Of a stretch of 64,000 nucleotides of DNA, positions 45,342 through 54,119 are shown in pieces; within the stretch, counting starts at the first letter, position 1, and each line of letters starts with the position of its first letter. The position numbers were made by a program, and so were the translations under genes. The DNA is from Haliscomenobacter hydrossis DSM 1100. Lineage in GTDB: Bacteria; Bacteroidota; Bacteroidia; Chitinophagales; Saprospiraceae. Location: contig NC_015510.1 in the NCBI RefSeq assembly GCF_000212735.1, forward strand, positions 1,364,001 through 1,428,000, in the 5' to 3' direction. The notes beneath the pieces are model-generated. The model was not told where the DNA came from. It saw only the letters and a list, made by a program, of their open reading frames with translations, and did not search any database.

Positions 45342-46412
45342 ATGCAACCTCTATTGACGCCCTACACCTTAGGGAATTTGGAACTGAAAAACCGCGTCGT
45401 GATGGCGCCGATGACGCGCAGTCGCACTCCTGATACGGTGCCCAATGCACTCAATGTCTTGTATTATACCCAAAGAGCCAGTGCGGGTTTGATTGTAGCC
45501 GAATCCACCAACATCAACACGCACGGCATGGGCGGGCCTTTTACCCCCGGTGTTTTTTCAAGCGAACAAGCCGAAGGCTGGAAACAAGTTACCGAAGCCG
45601 TTCACGCCCGTGGTGGCAAAATCTTTTTGCAGCTCTGGCACGCTGGCCGCGTAGCCCACCCCGATAACATTGGTGGCCAACAACCCGTGGGTCCTTCCCC
45701 CCTCAAAGCCGAAGGCAAAGCTTTTACCGCTACTGGATTTAAAGAATACGTAACTCCACGTGAGTTGAGCATCGCCGAAATCCAGTCCATTATTGATGCG
45801 TACCGCCAAGCCGCCCAAAACGCTAAAATTGCGGGTTTTGATGGCGTGGAATTGCACGCTGCATTCGGGTATTTGCCCAACCAGTTTTTGAGTGATTCCT
45901 CCAACCAGCGCCAGGATGAATACGGTGGCTCCATCGAAAACCGTGCCCGCTTTGTGCTCGAAGTACTTGATGCCCTGTGCAGTGAATGGGACTCCCAACG
46001 CGTGGGCATTCGAATTGCCCCCAGCAACGTGTACAACAGCGTGTTGGACTCCAACCCGCCCGCCATCTACGGTTATTTGGTAACAAAACTCAACGAACGG
46101 AAGCTCGCTTACCTCTCGGTGATGGAGGCTTTTGTCAAAGAACATACCAACCCGAATTTTATCCACAATGTATCTGGCCATTTTCGCCCGCTTTATCAGG
46201 GTACATTGATTACCAACGGCGGCATCAACCAGGCGCGTGGAAATTTCCTGATCGAATCCGGCCAGGCTGATCTGATCGCTTTCGGGCAGTTGTACATCGC
46301 TAATCCAGATTTGGTCGAGCGTTTTACCCATGAAATCGAACTGGCAGTACCGGATCGGAGTACGTTTTATGGCGGGGATGAACGGGGGTATACGGACTAT
46401 AAATTTTTGTAA
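45342..46412 (+). CDS. Old Yellow Enzyme family alkene reductase
   Basis: This is a 356-residue TIM barrel with OYE motifs: LKNRVVMAPMTRSR at the FMN site, FLQLWHAGR (conserved Trp), VELHAAFGYLPNQFLSD with substrate-binding His172 and proton-donor Tyr177, EYGGSIENRARFVLEV and the FMN-phosphate region LITNGGIN. OYEs reduce activated C=C bonds of electrophiles with NADPH. The residue three after His172, normally Asn or His, is Phe175 here, which may change substrate polarity. The enzyme lies downstream of marR, consistent with inducible detoxification of electrophiles. Confidence 0.92.
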   Translation: MQPLLTPYTLGNLELKNRVVMAPMTRSRTPDTVPNALNVLYYTQRASAGLIVAESTNINTHGMGGPFTPGVFSSEQAEGWKQVTEAVHARGGKIFLQLWHAGRVAHPDNIGGQQPVGPSPLKAEGKAFTATGFKEYVTPRELSIAEIQSIIDAYRQAAQNAKIAGFDGVELHAAFGYLPNQFLSDSSNQRQDEYGGSIENRARFVLEVLDALCSEWDSQRVGIRIAPSNVYNSVLDSNPPAIYGYLVTKLNERKLAYLSVMEAFVKEHTNPNFIHNVSGHFRPLYQGTLITNGGINQARGNFLIESGQADLIAFGQLYIANPDLVERFTHEIELAVPDRSTFYGGDERGYTDYKFL

Positions 46413-46577
46413 TTCCAAATCTCACCACAAGCGATGTCAAAAGTCATCTGCTGGTAGTAGTTGCCAACTTACCTTTAGAAGCTACAATCAATTGAAAGCA
46501 TAATGTTATCGCTTTCCTTTTCCCCATTATTGCACCCTATACACTTGAACAGCTGTATTGTAGCTAAACAATTCAAA

Positions 46578-48380
46578 ATGAATCAAAGAACCGCGCATAC
46601 CTTCCATATTCCTGTAATGGGACTTTCTTATACCATTGATTCCCCGATCAAGGTAGCTCGATTTGGCATTTCATCGGTTGTTTCAATCATGGAAGATCAC
46701 TTGATTGAAACGATGCGCAGGTATTATTGTCGCAATACCGATAGACATTATGAGCCCATTACCACCAAAGAGCCGGACTACCGCGCCAAAAGGATTACGG
46801 CTTATTTGAATCTGATGAACGCTATTGTGGAGGAACAAATGCAAAAAATGCGCACTGAAGCATTTGTAGAAGGGAATGAAATTGTGCAATACTTTGACAT
46901 GCTTCCTGAAGATAGTCCCTTAAGAAAAAGCTATCTGGACATGGTAAAATGTACCAATGAGGAAGAGCATTTGGCAATGCAGCATTACCTGAGAACACAA
47001 TTGGTCGCTGGAAGTATACAGGTCAATATTATGACCAAGGTTGACCGCGACAACTGGGACAAACAAGGAAACATCATACCCAATGGATCAGATGCAGTGA
47101 CCGCCTTGCGTGGCTACATCAATAGCGATCTTGATCATTCTGCGATTGTTTTTTCGGCAGGGATGAATCCCCGGCTGTACACTTATCTGGAACAGGTTGA
47201 CGCTTTTGATCCAGATGAAAATATGCAGTTCCGCAAGAAAATAGTGATCAAAGTAAGCGATTACCGCTCCGCCTTGATTCAAGGCAAATTTTTAGCCAAA
47301 AAAGGGATTTGGGTGAGTGAATTTAGGATAGAATCGGGGCTGAACTGCGGAGGACATGCCTTTGCCACCGACGGTTTTTTGCTGGGGCCAATTCTGGAGG
47401 AATTCAAATCAAAACGCCAGGAACTGACCGAAGGCATTTTTGAGCTCTACAAAACAGCCATCCATCAAAAACTAGGTACGGAACTCAGCCGTAGTCCAGC
47501 CCTAGAAATTACGGTTCAGGGCGGGATTGGCACCTTTGAGGAAGATGCTTTTTTACGCGCCCATTATGACGTGGCTAGCACGGGATGGGGAACGCCATTT
47601 TTGTTGGTTCCAGAAGCAACTACCGTGGATGAACATACCTTGACCTTGCTGAGTCAGGCACGCGAGCAAGATTTGGTTTTGAGCAACAGTTCTCCGTTAG
47701 GTATTCGATTTCATTATTTGAAAGGAACAACGGCAGACATCGAGAAGCAAACTCGGATTGTCAAAGGAAAACCGGGAAGTCCTTGTACAGAAAAACTGTT
47801 GAGTTTTAATACCGAATTCACCCAAGAACCCATTTGTACGGCATCGCGTAAGTACCAAAAGTTAAAATTAGCACAAATAACCACCTTACAACTGCCCGAA
47901 GCTGAATTCGAAAAGCAAAAATCAGCAGTCCTGGAGAAAGAATGTTTGTGTATCGGCTTAAGTAATTCCGCGGCTTTAGCCCATGGGGTTACGTTTCTGG
48001 AAAAACACCAGGCGGTGAACATTTGTCCAGGCCCCAATATTGTGAATTTTTCGAAAGTAGTCCCTTTAAAAACCATGATAGACCACATTTATGGTCGGGT
48101 TGATCTGGTCAACAATCCAAGCCGCCCTCACATGTTTATTGCCGAGATGAAATTGTACATCAATTTTTTAAAGGAGCAATTGATCAGTAAATACACTGAA
48201 CTGGAGGATAGAAAAACCAGAAACTATTTCCGATCTTTTATTGGCAATTTAGCGGACGCAATCGCTTATTATCAAAATCTGCCTAAGCATGCAATGGTGA
48301 ATCGGCCCTGTTTCGATGCAGAATTGGCAAAGGCGGAAGTGGCCTTGGCGGGAATTAAGGAAACTTATTCGTTTGAGTGA
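46578..48380 (+). CDS. Large conserved protein of unknown function, possible TIM-barrel flavoprotein
   Basis: The ATG at 46578 (MNQRTAHTFHIPVMGLSY) gives 600 residues; an upstream ATG at 46503 adds 25 atypical residues. There is no signal peptide. I do not recognise the family with certainty. The N-terminus (IPVMGLSYTIDSPIKVARFG, then ISSVVSI) and later blocks (RIESGLNCGGHAFATDG, LEITVQGGIGTFEEDAFL, HYDVASTGWGTPFLLVPE) look like the glycine-rich strand ends of nitronate-monooxygenase or dihydroorotate-dehydrogenase type barrels. Several cysteines cluster late (VLEKECLCIGLSNSAALAHG, VNICPGPNIVNFS), which could bind metal. It stands alone between the OYE gene and the barrel genes. Confidence 0.6.
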   Translation: MNQRTAHTFHIPVMGLSYTIDSPIKVARFGISSVVSIMEDHLIETMRRYYCRNTDRHYEPITTKEPDYRAKRITAYLNLMNAIVEEQMQKMRTEAFVEGNEIVQYFDMLPEDSPLRKSYLDMVKCTNEEEHLAMQHYLRTQLVAGSIQVNIMTKVDRDNWDKQGNIIPNGSDAVTALRGYINSDLDHSAIVFSAGMNPRLYTYLEQVDAFDPDENMQFRKKIVIKVSDYRSALIQGKFLAKKGIWVSEFRIESGLNCGGHAFATDGFLLGPILEEFKSKRQELTEGIFELYKTAIHQKLGTELSRSPALEITVQGGIGTFEEDAFLRAHYDVASTGWGTPFLLVPEATTVDEHTLTLLSQAREQDLVLSNSSPLGIRFHYLKGTTADIEKQTRIVKGKPGSPCTEKLLSFNTEFTQEPICTASRKYQKLKLAQITTLQLPEAEFEKQKSAVLEKECLCIGLSNSAALAHGVTFLEKHQAVNICPGPNIVNFSKVVPLKTMIDHIYGRVDLVNNPSRPHMFIAEMKLYINFLKEQLISKYTELEDRKTRNYFRSFIGNLADAIAYYQNLPKHAMVNRPCFDAELAKAEVALAGIKETYSFE

Positions 48381-48507
48381 GTTAGAGCATAATGAACGAG
48401 GTGTTATGGTTTTTAACAAAACATTAGCATTTTTGCAAGCCGCAATTGTATTACCAAGCGCGTCTTGATGGAAAAGCACTATTGCTCTTCATCAGAACGC
48501 TTGTACT

Positions 48508-49125
48508 ATGTTACACCTTTCCCAAAACCTCATTTGCCTAAACTTACTCAGGTACTACTTATGGTTCATCACATTAAGTACATCAATCCCCACAGCTGCG
48601 CAAGTACAAAAAGGGCAATTTCACCTTGGTGGGGAGTTCCAAGCCAGTACTAACCTTCAGCAGCAATTTTACATTAACACCAGCATCCAAATCAGTGCAG
48701 GCTTGATGACTTCACCCAAATGGAGTATAGGACTTGGGCTGCCCATTCAATACAATGGTGGGAACGGCTACAGCAACATCGTCGTACCCGGCATTGCAAC
48801 TTTTGTAAGGCGTTACATCGATTTGAAATCCAACTTCTTTCTGATTTTTCATGCTGAATTGGGTTCTACCTTTAATTTTCAAGCATACCGCAAATCCATT
48901 GATTTTTCTGCTCGTTTCTCCCCTGCTATCAATTATTTCATTAGTCCTCGTTTTGGCGTAGAAGCCTCTTTCGCAGAAGTCAGCCATTCTTTTCATTCGT
49001 ACAACACGAATGATTCCAAGCTACAATGGCAGAATAGCAAATTTTGGTTTTACGTCAGGCCTCGTTTCAGCCTACGCTATTATTTCTTAAAAAAAGGCGG
49101 TGAAGCCATTGCGCTCAACTATTAA
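48508..49125 (+). CDS. Small outer-membrane beta-barrel protein
   Basis: This 205-residue protein has a slightly long signal peptide ending SIPTAAQ, followed by alternating strands with aromatic ends (FHLGGEFQASTNLQQQFYIN, FSPAINYFISPRFGVEASFA) and a terminal strand RFSLRYYFLKKGG. This is the usual pattern of small 8-10-stranded barrels of Bacteroidota. No enzyme function is suggested. Two related barrel genes follow directly on the same strand, the last one broken. Confidence 0.78.
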   Translation: MLHLSQNLICLNLLRYYLWFITLSTSIPTAAQVQKGQFHLGGEFQASTNLQQQFYINTSIQISAGLMTSPKWSIGLGLPIQYNGGNGYSNIVVPGIATFVRRYIDLKSNFFLIFHAELGSTFNFQAYRKSIDFSARFSPAINYFISPRFGVEASFAEVSHSFHSYNTNDSKLQWQNSKFWFYVRPRFSLRYYFLKKGGEAIALNY

Positions 49126-49158
49126 TCAACATTTTTTAGGTGATCAAAATTCATAAAA

Positions 49159-49863
49159 ATGAGACTAGTATATCTTTTAAGCATAATCTTTGGCATAATT
49201 GCGACGGCTCTAAACGCTCAAACTGGGCTAGAACTGGTCAAAGGGCAAAAGTTCATCAGTGGAGGTTTTTTCATGGATGGAGAAAGGAAAATTTTCAATT
49301 CCAATTTTAGATATGAATCCATCGACCGTCAGTTTTCCATGTCAGTATACGCTTATGGGGCTTATTTATTAGATGAACGAACCGCCCTTTTTGTTGGGCC
49401 CCGTTTCGGTTATTCTCTGTACAAAGGCAATATCAGTACTCTTGTTTTTCAGGGACTCAATACCGAAGGAGAAGAAGTATATGTACGCAAATATGGGTAT
49501 TATGAAGACAAATATACCAACATTGGATTAAGCCTAGGTCTTCGGCGCTATTGGTGGCTCAACGACCGCTTCTATGGTGCTTTAACATTAGGCCTAGCAA
49601 GCAATTATCTTTGGACCGAATGGGATGAACCTCCACTGGCGCAAGCTGGATCAACTGGAGTGTGGGGCCAAGTTCAACTGGATTTGAGTCTCAAACCTGG
49701 AGCAATGTACCTGTTGAGCAAACGTTTTGGTTTAGAGGCCGAACTAGTAGGAGTCAATCTAGGCTACAAAAGTCGACCGGAGCCCGAATACAGTTCAAAT
49801 ATAAGCTTGCAATTGAACAACTCTGATTGGTTAACCCTAGGGTTAGTGTATTTTTTACGCTAA
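49159..49863 (+). CDS. Small outer-membrane beta-barrel protein
   Basis: This 234-residue protein has signal peptide MRLVYLLSIIFGIIATALNA. The body shows repeated strands with periplasmic turns (TALFVGPRFGYSLYKGNIST, LGLRRYWWLNDRFYGALTLG, AMYLLSKRFGLEAELVGVN) and a final DWLTLGLVYFLR with the C-terminal aromatic expected for barrel insertion. It is 33 nt after the preceding barrel gene and 24 nt before a related fragment, so the three probably arose by local duplication. Confidence 0.78.
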   Translation: MRLVYLLSIIFGIIATALNAQTGLELVKGQKFISGGFFMDGERKIFNSNFRYESIDRQFSMSVYAYGAYLLDERTALFVGPRFGYSLYKGNISTLVFQGLNTEGEEVYVRKYGYYEDKYTNIGLSLGLRRYWWLNDRFYGALTLGLASNYLWTEWDEPPLAQAGSTGVWGQVQLDLSLKPGAMYLLSKRFGLEAELVGVNLGYKSRPEPEYSSNISLQLNNSDWLTLGLVYFLR

Positions 49864-49887
49864 AAATCATCAAAATCATACCTAAGC

Positions 49888-50182
49888 ATGGCACTGGTAT
49901 TGTCCGGGAATGTTGTCTCCACTTTTCAAAACAATGATTATACCGAACAAGTCACCGGAAAAGCCGAGCTAAACATCTCCACAAAACGACAGTATTATGC
50001 ACTTAAACTTAACCCAGGTTTGATCTATTTTTTGAGCCCACGTTTTGGTTTAGGAGGGTATTTTGGAGGGTTCACTTTTGCAGGTAGAACCCAAATCGGA
50101 CAATAATTCAGCTTCTAGTGTTTCCGGCAATTTTTCTACACGCAGGGTATTGGGGATTGGCTTGAATTACTTTTTCAAATAA
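49888..50182 (+). pseudogene. Truncated and frameshifted outer-membrane barrel gene
   Basis: An open frame of 72 codons from the ATG at 49888 has no signal peptide and reads LALKLNPG-like and YFLSPRFGLGGYFGGFTFA, then stops. Moving the frame by one base near 50085 continues the same family pattern (VEPKSDNNSASSVSGNFSTR, then VLGIGLNYFFK) to a TAA at 50180-50182. So both a 5' truncation and a one-base frameshift are visible. A sequencing error could explain the frameshift but not the missing signal peptide. Confidence 0.65.
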
Positions 50183-50184
50183 GT

Positions 50185-50742
50185 TTACCAGGTCCAAAGC
50201 CAATCCGTTTGCAAAGTTAAATCCAACTGCTGTGCGTACAAGGTTTCTCCTTTTTTATACACTCTGCTGTTTTGGTAGCTGCCTTCTTGGCTATCCCAGT
50301 AGGTGTGGACTTTTTGTTTGTTCAAATCGACGACCCAATATTCAGATACCCCTACGGCGGCATAAAGGTCTCGTTTCACCTTGTTGTCGTAGTTAAAAGT
50401 GGTATCAGACACTTCGATCAGAAGGAATAAATCTGTACTACGAAGCATCGCATTGACATAGTAGTCTGATCTGAATTTGGCCAAAGCGAGGTCTGGTTCA
50501 GGTTGAGTAAATTCACTCGCCATGAAAGCGCATTGGGGGAATACCAGTGCATTTTGGCCTACCTGTTCTACTAAAAAACGATTCAATTTGCTCACCATGG
50601 CGTTATGCCTTATTCCAATTGGGCTCATGTTGATGATTTCTCCGTTGATCAACTCCACCCCACGCTCAGGCAGTATTCCTGCTTCAGCCATCTTGTTGTA
50701 CTCGCTTACGGTGAACAATCGCCGCTGTATCTGAACAGACAT
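50185..50742 (-). CDS. Uma2-family (DUF820) PD-(D/E)XK nuclease-like protein
   Basis: The ATG at 50742 (MSVQIQRRLFTVSEYNKM) gives 185 residues; the longer frame from 50799 adds an unlikely leader. Uma2 motifs are VELINGEIINMSPIG, the PEPDLALAK segment with catalytic Asp, LLIEVSDTTFNYD (Glu) and KRDLYAAVGVSEYWVVDL. The PD-(D/E)XK fold suggests nuclease activity, but cellular roles of Uma2 proteins are not established. It is convergent with the broken barrel gene (2-nt gap). A second Uma2 gene of the same size lies at 57286-57843. Confidence 0.88.
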   Translation of the reverse strand: MSVQIQRRLFTVSEYNKMAEAGILPERGVELINGEIINMSPIGIRHNAMVSKLNRFLVEQVGQNALVFPQCAFMASEFTQPEPDLALAKFRSDYYVNAMLRSTDLFLLIEVSDTTFNYDNKVKRDLYAAVGVSEYWVVDLNKQKVHTYWDSQEGSYQNSRVYKKGETLYAQQLDLTLQTDWLWTW

Positions 50743-50915
50743 ATTGAATGATTTTGGAACAAGATACAATTTTTTGAGGCTTGGAGTCAAGTGGTACATT
50801 TGTTTATCAGCACAAAAATGGGGAATGAGGTGAGCAATTGCAAGGCAGTTTTGTAAGGTTTTGACCAGGGCAAATTGAGCGGATTGACCCGGTAATGATA
50901 CGATATGAAATAGAC

Positions 50916-51142
50916 TAGACTTGAGGAGAGTTGATTATCAGGCCATTGATTCACTGTCTAATGATTTTGAGTTTAGAGTTCCGAGTACATGACTTACGAG
51001 TTTAGAAGTGGGCTGCCGCAGCGACTTAGATCAAGGCTGTGTCTAAGTCGCTGCGGTAGCCCACTTCTAAACTCGTAAGTCATGTATTCTTAGCTCGTCA
51101 CTCTACTCCCAATCACCTGATAATCAACTCGTCTCAAGTCTA
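50916..51142. repeat. 227-bp nested palindrome downstream of the TonB receptor
   Basis: The outer arms 50916-50942 and 51116-51142 pair over 27 bp with two mismatches. The inner arms 50983-51030 and 51042-51089 pair over 48 bp with two mismatches around an 11-nt loop. The inner arm contains GAGTACATGACTTACGAGTT, also found at 55.9 and 57.9 kb. It begins 5 nt after the receptor stop (minus strand). The rest of 50743-51147 shows nothing I recognise. Confidence 0.88.
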
Positions 51143-51147
51143 ACCCT

Positions 51148-53784
51148 CTAGTTCTGCATCATATCCCCGCCCTGCATGTTCGTCCGGGTGTTTTTCCGGT
51201 TGAAGAGCGACATGTCCATTTTCCCAAAACGGTAGGAAAAATTCAGGCGAAGCAACTGCGGGTTCATGATGCGAGACGTTTCTTGCGAAAAGAAATCGGT
51301 CAAGGTGTAGGAACCAAACTTGCGGGTTTTAAAGATATCCGACGCACTCAAGGTCAACGTTCCCTGGTTTTTCAGCAAGTCCTTGCGGATAGAGGCATCC
51401 AAAAACCAGTAACTTTTGGTGTAGCCCTGCGCTGTGTTTTGGGCAGCGGGACCACCACCCTGGAAGGGGTCGTTGTTGGTTGAAGGCGTAAAGGAAGCCC
51501 GCGAGCGGTATTCCCCGTTGAATTGCAGCGCAAAACCTTTCGGCAATTTGATCTGTACAATCTCCTTTAAAAAACCACTGGTGCGGCTCGCTTTCAGGCC
51601 AGTCTCCACATTGCTGGCGTCCACGTCAGCTTGGAAGATGTTCAGGTTGGTCGTCAGGTCCAGCCAGCCAAAGAAGCTGTTTTTCAGGGTGAATTCTGCT
51701 CCGGTAGCCGAGGCACTGTTGCTGTTGGCAAAACTGGTGATGACCACCTCTTTATTCAAATCTGCGTTGAACTCGGTGAACTGGTAGGAAGCAATCAAAT
51801 TGCTGGCCTGCTTGTAATACACCGAGATCAGCAAGTTGTGATTTTTGGCAAAGATGTTCTGGTACGACAATTCCAGCGAGTTGGTAAATTCTGGAAGCAA
51901 AGTTGGGCTACCCCGGCGCAAGTTGAGCGAATCAGAGAAGTCAGTAAAAGGCATCGTCTGGAAAAAATTCGGCCGATTGACCCGGCGGGTATACGCCAAC
52001 TGAATTTGATCCTGATCGTTCAATTTCCGCGTCACAAACGCACTGGGGAACAAACTGATCGGGTAAGCAATGCTGAACGAAGAATCGCGATCGGTCAAAG
52101 CTCCCCGGTAAAGGCTACTTTCGGCGCGCAGACCTACCTGGAAACCCCAGTTTTTGCTCTGCTTGCTGAGTTGCAGGTATCCGGCGTACACATCATCGTC
52201 GAATTTAAAGTGATCGGACAACTGCGGAACCGCCCGCCAATCGTTGAGGTCTGCATCAAACACGGAGTTCATGTTGTCGTTGCGGTTGTTGCGCATCACG
52301 GCTTTCAGGCCACCTTCGAGTTTGAAGTCTTTTTTGAGTGGGTTGATGAAGTCTGTTTGGATGGTCATGAAGCTTCCCTGACCCAGACTTTCCTGCATTT
52401 CGCGGCTGCTGAAGCCCGAATCGTACAAAGTTTGAAAAGCGCTGCCGCCTTCAAAACGCACCTGGTTGAAGTTGAAATCCGCCGTCCATTCTGCGCCTTT
52501 TTTCGGGAAGAGATGTTTGAACTGAGTAGTCACCCCAAAGTTGCGGAAGCTACGGTCTTGCTCCGAGCTGCGTACATACTCACTGGTTACGGTATTGCCG
52601 GGATACAAAAAGTCGGTGGTATTGGTGATGGCGTCAGTGGGGCTGAATTTCCCCCGCACATAACTGCCGCTAAAAGTCAAGGTATTGCGGTTGTCCAGCA
52701 AGAGGTCTACTCCGGCCCGGCCGTTAGCGAATATCCCTTTCATCTGGCCTTCGGAAACTTGGGTCAGGTTGGAGGCAGGCTCGCCAAAGAAGTTTTCCCG
52801 CAAGGTTTCCCCTTCCATTTTGCCTCGGTTGCGCATGGCCATGAGGGAGCCAAAAACGTTCACTTTACTCCCCCGGGCGTTGATGTCGCCACCAAAGTTG
52901 ACCCCGCCCCGGGTGTCGGTTCCGGCGCGTACGCTGCCATTGTAACCCAGGCGTTTTTCTTTTTTCAAAACAATGTTGACAATCCCGGCGGTACCACCAC
53001 CCGCGTCGAATTTAGAGGAAGGGTTGGTAATCACCTCTACACTTTCAATCGCGTCAGCAGCGATTTGGTTCAAGGCGAGTGTTGTCGGGCGGCCATCCAC
53101 AAAAATTTGGGGTGAGCCATTGCGCAAGCTCACGTTACCGTCCAAATCTACGGACAGGGAAGGAACGTTTTTCAAGGCGTCCTGTGCTGTTCCACCCGCA
53201 GTGGTCAGGTCTTTGTCGATGCGGTAAGCCTTGCGGTCGAGTGCCAGGGTAGCCACCGAAGCTTTATCGGTGATGACGACTTCGCTCAAGGTTTTGGCTT
53301 CTGTTTTTAGCTTGATGTTGCCCAGGTCTTTTTCGCTGGCACCAGCACCCATGCCTGGAAAGCCGCCGCCTGCGGGCATGCCATTGGGCGCTCCAGCAGC
53401 GGGCATTTTAGGCGCAGACATGCCGAAGTTGAAACTTTGTTTGGTTTCGGCGAAGCCTAGAAAATTGATGACCAACTCGAAGTCGCCGACCATGGGCAAT
53501 TTTTCGATGTTGAAGTCTCCATTGTCGGCAGTCAGTTGACCTGCCCACATGGTATCTTTAAGGCTACGGTCGGCGGGGTTGAATTTTTTGCCAAAAATCT
53601 GGACGGTGGCGTAGCCCACGCCCTTACCCGCTTCGTCTACGACTTTGCCATAAACGCGGGCAATGTTCATTTTGGAAGGATCGAAGCCTTTGCCACCAGC
53701 AGGCGGGCCACCAGCAGGAATTTGTGCACTGATTCGGGTGATCAGCGCTAAAAAGAAAACAGTGAGGGTGATTGATTTGTGCAT
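51148..53784 (-). CDS. TonB-dependent outer-membrane receptor (OMP_b-brl_3 type)
   Basis: The ATG at 53784 (MHKSITLTVFFLALITRISA) gives 878 residues with a signal peptide. After a Gly/Pro-rich spacer comes a carboxypeptidase-regulatory-like domain (RVYGKVVDEAGKGVGYATVQ) interrupted by a Met/Gly/Pro-rich insertion (MSAPKMPAAGAPNGMPAGGG). A plug follows (LSEVVITDKASV, GTAQDALKNVPSLSVDLDGN, FVDGRPTTLA) and a large barrel ending LRLNFSYRFGKMDMSLFNRK. The end is again Met-rich. The cargo is not SusC-type and no SusD is adjacent; metal chelates or peptides are possible. It is divergent from a LytS/LytTR two-component pair that may regulate it. Confidence 0.88.
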   Translation of the reverse strand: MHKSITLTVFFLALITRISAQIPAGGPPAGGKGFDPSKMNIARVYGKVVDEAGKGVGYATVQIFGKKFNPADRSLKDTMWAGQLTADNGDFNIEKLPMVGDFELVINFLGFAETKQSFNFGMSAPKMPAAGAPNGMPAGGGFPGMGAGASEKDLGNIKLKTEAKTLSEVVITDKASVATLALDRKAYRIDKDLTTAGGTAQDALKNVPSLSVDLDGNVSLRNGSPQIFVDGRPTTLALNQIAADAIESVEVITNPSSKFDAGGGTAGIVNIVLKKEKRLGYNGSVRAGTDTRGGVNFGGDINARGSKVNVFGSLMAMRNRGKMEGETLRENFFGEPASNLTQVSEGQMKGIFANGRAGVDLLLDNRNTLTFSGSYVRGKFSPTDAITNTTDFLYPGNTVTSEYVRSSEQDRSFRNFGVTTQFKHLFPKKGAEWTADFNFNQVRFEGGSAFQTLYDSGFSSREMQESLGQGSFMTIQTDFINPLKKDFKLEGGLKAVMRNNRNDNMNSVFDADLNDWRAVPQLSDHFKFDDDVYAGYLQLSKQSKNWGFQVGLRAESSLYRGALTDRDSSFSIAYPISLFPSAFVTRKLNDQDQIQLAYTRRVNRPNFFQTMPFTDFSDSLNLRRGSPTLLPEFTNSLELSYQNIFAKNHNLLISVYYKQASNLIASYQFTEFNADLNKEVVITSFANSNSASATGAEFTLKNSFFGWLDLTTNLNIFQADVDASNVETGLKASRTSGFLKEIVQIKLPKGFALQFNGEYRSRASFTPSTNNDPFQGGGPAAQNTAQGYTKSYWFLDASIRKDLLKNQGTLTLSASDIFKTRKFGSYTLTDFFSQETSRIMNPQLLRLNFSYRFGKMDMSLFNRKNTRTNMQGGDMMQN

Positions 53785-53823
53785 GTTGCTGAAAATTTGT
53801 GTCGGCATTGCCGTGTCGGTTGT

Positions 53824-53985
53824 TAGACTTTATGAACAGAAGCTCACTTGGCCAGAACGGGGTCTTTTTGAGCTACTTTTCGGCTATTTTTTCGTCCGTA
53901 GCGCTGCTACGCACTCTAAAATAAGCCTCAACCAGCTCAAAAACACCTCCGTTCTGCTTCAAGCAGCTTCTGTTCATAAAGTCTA
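53824..53985. repeat. 162-bp near-complete palindrome between receptor and histidine kinase genes
   Basis: The terminal arms 53824-53844 and 53965-53985 are perfect 21-bp inverted repeats (TAGACTTTATGAACAGAAGC start). Internal matches continue to the centre: CAGAACGG, TTTTTGAGCT and a central GTAGCGC-type palindrome. It lies in the 335-nt divergent gap 53785-54119, which holds no gene. Confidence 0.82.
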
Positions 53986-54119
53986 TTTTAAATCCGCTAC
54001 AAAAATGCTACTTTCAATGCTATTAAAATGGGTGTCTCGATCAGCAGGAAGAATGTATCGGTGAACTGCCGGGTAGCCTATTTTTTCAGCTCGTTTTTTT
54101 CTCGACCTTTGCCGCAGAT

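Noticed and set aside
51631-53115. 494-residue open frame on the plus strand
   Set aside because: It is antisense to the TonB receptor, has no family motifs or typical start context, and results from codon bias of the real gene.
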